Below are positions 58,908 through 64,000 of a stretch of DNA of 64,000 nt, piece after piece. The stretch covers positions 1 through 64,000 of the forward strand of contig JALCCG010000110.1 in NCBI GenBank assembly GCA_023212695.1, read 5' to 3'. The position numbers and the translations under genes are program-made. The notes beneath the pieces were generated by a model. That model had not been told where the DNA came from and searched no databases. It saw nothing but the letters and a program-made list of their open reading frames with translations. The DNA comes from Sporisorium sorghi. Taxonomy: Eukaryota; Basidiomycota; Ustilaginomycetes; Ustilaginales; Ustilaginaceae. Positions within the stretch are counted from its first letter, which is position 1; each line of letters opens with the position of its first letter.

Positions 58908-61900
58908 TCAGCGCATCCACCCACCTCTGCCTCTTCCACCACCACCGCCGCCGCCCGAGCCAGCGCCACGCGGTCTCGATCTACCACCCCACCCTCCTCC
59001 TGGGCCACCGCTGTTTCGGAACCCGCCGCGTGCGTGAGGTGCATGGCCGGTCGGTGCGCTACCACTGCCGCTCAGGTCTTCGTAGTCTCTGTAGTCTCCC
59101 ACTCCTCCGCGCGCAGCGTCTCGCAGGCCGACACCGCCACCGCCTCCTGGTGCAGCCGGTGTAGCTTGTCCGCCTCCAGGCCCACCACCGCTGCTATTAG
59201 CATGTGTGGATCCAGCCCCGCCACCACCAAGACCCAAGCTTCGACCACGAATGCCCATCCCGCGGTTGTACGGGTCGGACGCTCGATCGTACGGCGACAC
59301 GGCGGAGCCTCGCCCAACAGCGTCGTCGAAGTCTGTGGCTGAAGGGCGACGATAGGCTGCGTAGTGCGGAGGAGGAGCGTGAGCATGAGCATGTGCGTGT
59401 GCGTGTGGGTGCGAGTGCGAATGCGAATGCGAGTCGAGTCGATCGGCAAGACCCGTAACCGAGTTCGCGCTGCCACCAGCTCCTCCTCCACTGCCGCCGC
59501 CGAGGTCACTGCCGACGCTGCTGCTGCCGCCGCCACTGACGCTCGATCCCATCGCACCCAGAGCTACGTCGCGGTCATCGCGACCAAAGTATCGTTCATC
59601 TCGACCGCCATACGCACCTCTCGAATGCGGCGGCACATCTCGACGTTCGCGACCCCATCCACCGCCTCGCATCACCGGTGGTTCACGCTCCACCATACCC
59701 GAGGGTTCACGAGCTCGCTCGCCCCAACTATCACGCCCGCCCTCACGCAAAGCATCGTGGTGCGAGCGTGGCGGCGGAGGGCCGACATAGTCGCCGCGTG
59801 CATCTCGAACTTCGCGCACCTCGCGTGCTTCTGCCCTTGCTTCGGCACGCGGATCGCTGTCGCGCATACTGGCAGGGCCTTTGGGCACGCCGGCATAGTT
59901 GCGTGGCGCATAGCCTGCAGAGCTGTTGCTGCCCGGCAAGGCCGTCGAGACGGGCGTGGGCGACGTAAGACCATGAGGCGGCAGATAACGCGAGGAGGAC
60001 GATGAACTGGCAGAGCTGGCGGTAGACGGTGTGTTGCCCACTGCCGCTGCGACGCCAGCAATCCCCACTCGTGCTGGCGTCGGTGTGATAGCAGGCGACG
60101 TGACAGGAGCAGCCGGCGTAGCCGCCGCGGATGTCGTCGTGCTAGCACCGTGAACAATGCTAGAGGCTGGCATCGCTGCTAGAGGGGGCGGCAAGGTAGC
60201 GCCAGGTGGACTCATGAATGCGCGAGGCGCCTTGGGAGGATTGAACGTCGACGATGGACCCGACGGCGAAGGTGGCATACGACCGCCTGACGGCTGGACT
60301 CGTGTCGGACCAAGCGAAGGCGATCGCAGCGGTGTCGAGGAAGCTGCTGCTGCTGGTGATGCTGCTGCTGTTCCCCAACCAGGGGCGGCGGTGGCGTTGG
60401 CTGCATTTGCCGGACCTGTGCTGGCCGAGACGGGCTTGGCGAATCCATCCACATCTGCGGACCCACTGCCAGCTGGACCGACTTGCTGTGCTTCCTTGTC
60501 ACCAGCGGCACCGCCTGGCTGCTGCGACACAGAGGGTGCTCGAGCTCGACGCGTCTCCAAGCGCATCAGCAATGCAGGCGTGTCGACACTGGAGCCTGCA
60601 GATGCGAGGACGCTGAGACTTGACGCCGGTGACGACGCAGGCCCGGTTGTGCTGCTGGCCGCCGCACCAGGCTGGGTGGCGACGGTGACACTAAGCTCGT
60701 CTGAGACAGCAGCAGCAGCACCACCCGGCTCTTTCGATGATGATGCTCCAAGCGCTGCTGAAGCACCATCACTCTGTTGCTGCTGCTGCGCGGACAAGCT
60801 TGCTGTAGGCTCTGGCGAAGGCGACTTCGGAATCTCGACCGAGCGAATAGCCGTGGGTGCCGAGATGGAGGTGAAAAGCACGCCTCGCGGCACGGCCGAG
60901 GACGACGCATCTGGTACGCTCGTCGTGGGCGTTGGTGGTGCCAAGCTGGTGGGAGTAGCGATCGTCTCTGCGACAGTCGTGGTGAGCACCGGCTCTGATG
61001 CGCGAGTAGCGAGGCTTGGCAGAGGGTCGCTCCTTTCGATCGCTGGCGACGGCGAGGGCGCAAACTCCGACGTGGGTGTAGCGAGCGAAGGGGTAAGAGG
61101 CGCCGTGGACGCATTGGCGCTCTGTTGCTCCGACACGCGGCGTTCAGCAAGTCGACGCTTGTACTCAGCCAAAGAGAGCTTGACTCTGGGCTCCTCCTTC
61201 TTGACCTCGGGCACGGGAACAGGGGCCGGAGCCGGAGCGGCCACTGTATCTGAAGCAGCAGCAGCTGCAGCAGATGCCTGATTGGCTGCTGCAGGCTCCG
61301 CCTCTGCCTTGTGGTTTTCCATCTTGGGCGTGGCATTGGCGTCCTTGGCATCAGCTGCACCACTGTCCGGCTCAGCAGCAGCTTGCTTTTGGGTGGTTGT
61401 GGGTGTCGAAGTTGACTGGTCGACGTTTCCGTCATCCTCGCTGGCTTCCGAATCGGACAAGATGCGTCGCACCTTTTTCGTCGTCTTGGTGGGGGTATCT
61501 TTCTTGCGATCGTCTGCTGCAGCAGTGGGCGTGGAGAGCCTCTCCTTGATCGTCTTGCTTTGCAAGCTTGCCTCTTTTGCAAAAGTTTTTGATGCACGCG
61601 GTGTCGACGCACGGCTGTCGGCATCTGCCATCGTTACGTCTGCCTCTTGGTCACGGATGCGTTGGTTGCTGTCCGAGTCGTTGCCCTCGTCATTGTCGTC
61701 AGCGTCCGAGACGTGCTCTTCGCTGGATTCCGTGTCGCCAAGATCGAGGATGGCATTGCGATGGATACGCGTCTCCTCCCTCTTGCGACGCTTGGATGCC
61801 GACTCCTTGGTGCGAGCCTCGCCAGCTTCGCCAGCTTCGCCAGCTTTGGCGCTGCCGTTACCTCTGCGCTTGGCAGCACGTTTCTTCTTGACGTCCGACA

Positions 61901-64000
61901 GGCGTCTCTCGTTTTCAAGACGATGCTTAGCCGACAGACGCGGCACAGGCGGGGGTGGACTGAGCCCGGAAAGATCCGAGTTGGGCGACGGCACTGAAGA
62001 GAGCGGCGAGCTGGGATCGGCAACGTTGCCCGACTTCCTGCGCTTCTTGGCCGGTGTTGCTGCAGAGTAGTCGTCGTGCTTCTGGTCTTCATCCGAGGAG
62101 AAGTTGATGCCGGATCGTCCAACATCGAGCTTGGCTTTGCGCTTTTTTACAGACTTGACTTTCCTGATCGCCTTAAGCTCCGGAGCATCGTCGTCCTCTC
62201 TATGCGCAACGTCTCGATCGGAAACCTCGTCGTCGTCGGAGGGCGCCATGGTCGCTTTGATGCGCGTGCGCATGGAACGCTTCTTGGGAGGCAGCAAGAA
62301 GAGGCCGGACAGTTCGGCGTCCACCATGCTGGAGTCGCCTTCCTTGGCAGATCGTCTGCGTGGTTGCATGCCACTTGCAGCGCGCATGGCGTCCATGAGA
62401 TCTTGGTCCTCGTCCTCACTGAGCGTCTCATTGTCGCTCAGGCCAGACAGGGGGTCGGTGAGCGAAGAGGCGACGGAACGCGTGTCATCCGCATCCTCCG
62501 AGTCGGACGCAGCAGGATCCACGTCTGAACCGGAGTCGGCTGTGTTGGTGCGATGCTGCTGCTGCTGCTGCTTCGTCCTACCACCTCTGCGACCAGTGTT
62601 CGGCTTGTCTACGGCTTCGTTACCTCCACACCCGGTCTCACCTTCGAGCTCACTCTCGTCGAGCAGTCGAATCGCCTGAGCCTCGCCTTCGGCTGCAAGG
62701 GCGGCAAGCAGAGCCGGATCGGCAGGAGCAGCGGCATCCTTGGCCGGCGTGTCTGGAGTAGGCGGCAAGCTGAAGGGTCTCCAATGCCTTCGAATGCCAA
62801 CCAGTGGTGCAAAGTCGGGCAGCTTTGCTCTGCGGTTGGTCTTGCCGGGCATGGTGACGTTGAGAAGCGACATGCCGTTGCCGACCCTGAGCATCTGTGC
62901 GACCGCACAATCTTGCTTGCGGCCATTATTGGCGCTGGCACCTCCACCGCCTCCAGGAGGAGCTGCCGAGCCTATGCAGGCGCAAAGGACGCAACCGAGA
63001 AGCGCGGCGGCTACGGTGCTCATCTTGACCGAGAACTCGGTGTCTGCGTAAGGGAACTCGCCCTTTTCGGCCAGAGCGACCATGTTGGCTGCGTGCTCGT
63101 CGGCATCGACGTCGCCATGCCGAGGCTCCAGGTACGGATTTTGAACCAGTTCGGGCAAAAAGTGAACAATATGGGCGTCATCCCATTCCCAGCCCACGGT
63201 GATCTCGTGGGTTCGAGGAATGTCAACGAGGGCGAACAGACCAAAGAGGAGCTGTGGCTCTTCGGAGCGCGACTCTGCCGGCGGAGTGTCGGCGTATCTG
63301 TTGTGGCGGGCGGATAGCGCGGCAGCTGGGGAGGGCGACTGGGCTCTGGGGCTGGTGCGCGAGCGGGCAGAAGATGGTTGACCGTTGGGATGGAAGAGGA
63401 TGGGTCGGAGAACCGCGTTGGGGTGGCAGCTGAAGCGGGCGAAGCGGGCCTCGTTTCCGTATCGTCGAGCGTCGATGGCGAGATTGAGCGGGGGCGGGAG
63501 AAGATGGACGTGCGGCTTGGTGGCGCCTAACGCAGCATACTGGTTGATCGGATTGTTGCGATACGCGTCGGCGCTGTAGAGCTCGCCCCGAAGCTCAGAG
63601 ATGAAAGCACCTGCTGGAATGGAGCCGTCCGCGAAGAGACCGTGCATGACGGGTCTGGAGAAAGCGCGCGAAGCACACCACCCGCGTTGCGGCTCGTCTG
63701 CCGAGTTGTTGACGTAGAAAAGGTTGCTGAAGACGCCTGCGGATGCCGACTCGGAGATGTGCCTGACGTAGGTCCTGCATGCAAGATCAGCCAACGAAGG
63801 GCCAGTGAGCTCGATGGGAACGCACTCTTGGCCGACAGCGGAGATGCCCGTGGGCTCAGGCTCGAGACTGGGCGAGCCGAGCGCACGTGGTGACGAGGAT
63901 GACGGAGACGATGCAGATGACGAGGACGGATGAAGCTCGGCATGCGAGAGTTTGGAGATGCGAGGAGCTGTGGGGACAATGACACGACCTGATGGACCGG
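58908..64000 (-). CDS. set3: Set3-type SET protein, 5' end outside window
   Basis: The frame is open from the window edge to the stop at 58908, so at least 1695 codons are present and the start is missing. In the first 300 residues here is a SET domain of the Set3/MLL5 type: GLFADGSIPAGAFISELRGE, LAIDARRYGNEARFARFSCHPNA and FGLFALVDIPRTHEITVGWEWDD. A PHD finger, expected upstream in this family, would be outside the window. These proteins are the scaffold of a histone deacetylase complex (Set3C). The rest is long and disordered, with basic KKR clusters, Pro/Ala/Ser stretches, a His run (HSHSHSHPHAHAHAHAHA) and a Gly/Arg-rich C-terminus (GGGGRGRGGWMR). Confidence 0.88.
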   Translation of the reverse strand, partial: GPSGRVIVPTAPRISKLSHAELHPSSSSASSPSSSSPRALGSPSLEPEPTGISAVGQECVPIELTGPSLADLACRTYVRHISESASAGVFSNLFYVNNSADEPQRGWCASRAFSRPVMHGLFADGSIPAGAFISELRGELYSADAYRNNPINQYAALGATKPHVHLLPPPLNLAIDARRYGNEARFARFSCHPNAVLRPILFHPNGQPSSARSRTSPRAQSPSPAAALSARHNRYADTPPAESRSEEPQLLFGLFALVDIPRTHEITVGWEWDDAHIVHFLPELVQNPYLEPRHGDVDADEHAANMVALAEKGEFPYADTEFSVKMSTVAAALLGCVLCACIGSAAPPGGGGGASANNGRKQDCAVAQMLRVGNGMSLLNVTMPGKTNRRAKLPDFAPLVGIRRHWRPFSLPPTPDTPAKDAAAPADPALLAALAAEGEAQAIRLLDESELEGETGCGGNEAVDKPNTGRRGGRTKQQQQQHRTNTADSGSDVDPAASDSEDADDTRSVASSLTDPLSGLSDNETLSEDEDQDLMDAMRAASGMQPRRRSAKEGDSSMVDAELSGLFLLPPKKRSMRTRIKATMAPSDDDEVSDRDVAHREDDDAPELKAIRKVKSVKKRKAKLDVGRSGINFSSDEDQKHDDYSAATPAKKRRKSGNVADPSSPLSSVPSPNSDLSGLSPPPPVPRLSAKHRLENERRLSDVKKKRAAKRRGNGSAKAGEAGEAGEARTKESASKRRKREETRIHRNAILDLGDTESSEEHVSDADDNDEGNDSDSNQRIRDQEADVTMADADSRASTPRASKTFAKEASLQSKTIKERLSTPTAAADDRKKDTPTKTTKKVRRILSDSEASEDDGNVDQSTSTPTTTQKQAAAEPDSGAADAKDANATPKMENHKAEAEPAAANQASAAAAAASDTVAAPAPAPVPVPEVKKEEPRVKLSLAEYKRRLAERRVSEQQSANASTAPLTPSLATPTSEFAPSPSPAIERSDPLPSLATRASEPVLTTTVAETIATPTSLAPPTPTTSVPDASSSAVPRGVLFTSISAPTAIRSVEIPKSPSPEPTASLSAQQQQQSDGASAALGASSSKEPGGAAAAVSDELSVTVATQPGAAASSTTGPASSPASSLSVLASAGSSVDTPALLMRLETRRARAPSVSQQPGGAAGDKEAQQVGPAGSGSADVDGFAKPVSASTGPANAANATAAPGWGTAAASPAAAASSTPLRSPSLGPTRVQPSGGRMPPSPSGPSSTFNPPKAPRAFMSPPGATLPPPLAAMPASSIVHGASTTTSAAATPAAPVTSPAITPTPARVGIAGVAAAVGNTPSTASSASSSSSSRYLPPHGLTSPTPVSTALPGSNSSAGYAPRNYAGVPKGPASMRDSDPRAEARAEAREVREVRDARGDYVGPPPPRSHHDALREGGRDSWGERAREPSGMVEREPPVMRGGGWGRERRDVPPHSRGAYGGRDERYFGRDDRDVALGAMGSSVSGGGSSSVGSDLGGGSGGGAGGSANSVTGLADRLDSHSHSHSHPHAHAHAHAHAPPPHYAAYRRPSATDFDDAVGRGSAVSPYDRASDPYNRGMGIRGRSLGLGGGGAGSTHANSSGGGPGGGQATPAAPGGGGGVGLRDAARGGVGDYRDYEDLSGSGSAPTGHAPHARGGFRNSGGPGGGWGGRSRPRGAGSGGGGGGGRGRGGWMR

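Noticed and set aside
57265..58920. Minus-strand frame of 551 codons over PDS5
   Set aside because: Antisense shadow with low-complexity Arg/Leu composition.
60157..61281. Plus-strand frame of 374 codons over the Set3-type gene
   Set aside because: Antisense of an Ala/Ser/Pro-rich disordered region; no domain.
1..64000. tRNA, rRNA, CRISPR or complete mobile element
   Set aside because: None was recognised on reading both strands; a tRNA or TE scan was not possible here.

Overview
The window looks like nuclear DNA of a smut fungus (Ustilaginaceae, Basidiomycota). The flanking genes are typical fungal housekeeping genes with few short introns, GC-rich coding sequence and low-complexity Ala/Gln/Ser runs. 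The middle is a head-to-tail array of genes for secreted proteins with no recognisable enzyme domain, the usual form of a biotrophic smut effector cluster. The species cannot be named from the sequence alone.

Left flank (1-13981): COP9 signalosome subunit CSN5; a B-type mitotic cyclin (minus strand) with a 3.3 kb gene-free upstream region; an F-box DNA helicase of the FBH1 type; a BOLA2-type [2Fe-2S] partner protein (minus strand) with a long C-terminal extension; and an N-terminal Asn/Gln amidase (Nta1-like) of the nitrilase superfamily.

Central cluster (about 14.0-42.3 kb): 16 loci, all on the plus strand, most preceded by a TATA-like box. They are numbered locus 1-16 here. Loci 1-6 (group A) share a fixed order of motifs, including an FW motif, a YG...ASL..G motif and a C-terminal MIDAL..xGRF module. 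Loci 7-10 (group B) are shorter, carry a dibasic Kex2-like site at residues 32-36 and a motif of the form IS(F/Y)xxLxxGxF, and keep the same general layout as group A. Loci 11-14 (group C) include three proteins ending in LHG(V/A). Loci 15-16 (group D) end in Trp-led, Arg/Lys-rich helices; locus 16 encodes a 1162-residue secreted protein. Mature proteins are almost free of cysteine. Nine loci are intact (4, 5, 7, 9, 10, 12, 13, 14, 16). Seven are broken by frameshifts, in-frame stops or a large deletion (1, 2, 3, 6, 8, 11, 15). The housekeeping genes on both sides show no such breaks, so the decay looks biological and recent.

Right flank (42.5-64 kb): actin-related protein Arp6 (SWR1 complex, minus strand), Cox19 (three exons, with an assembly fault in intron 1), alanine aminotransferase (minus), an unrecognised 568-residue disordered protein (minus), a SET/MYND protein, cohesin cofactor Pds5, and a Set3-type SET protein (minus) that runs off the end of the window.

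The main point of interest is the effector cluster: apparent common ancestry of groups A and B, shared promoter boxes, Cys-free proteins, and many freshly disabled members next to intact ones. No transposon, tRNA, rRNA or CRISPR was recognised.
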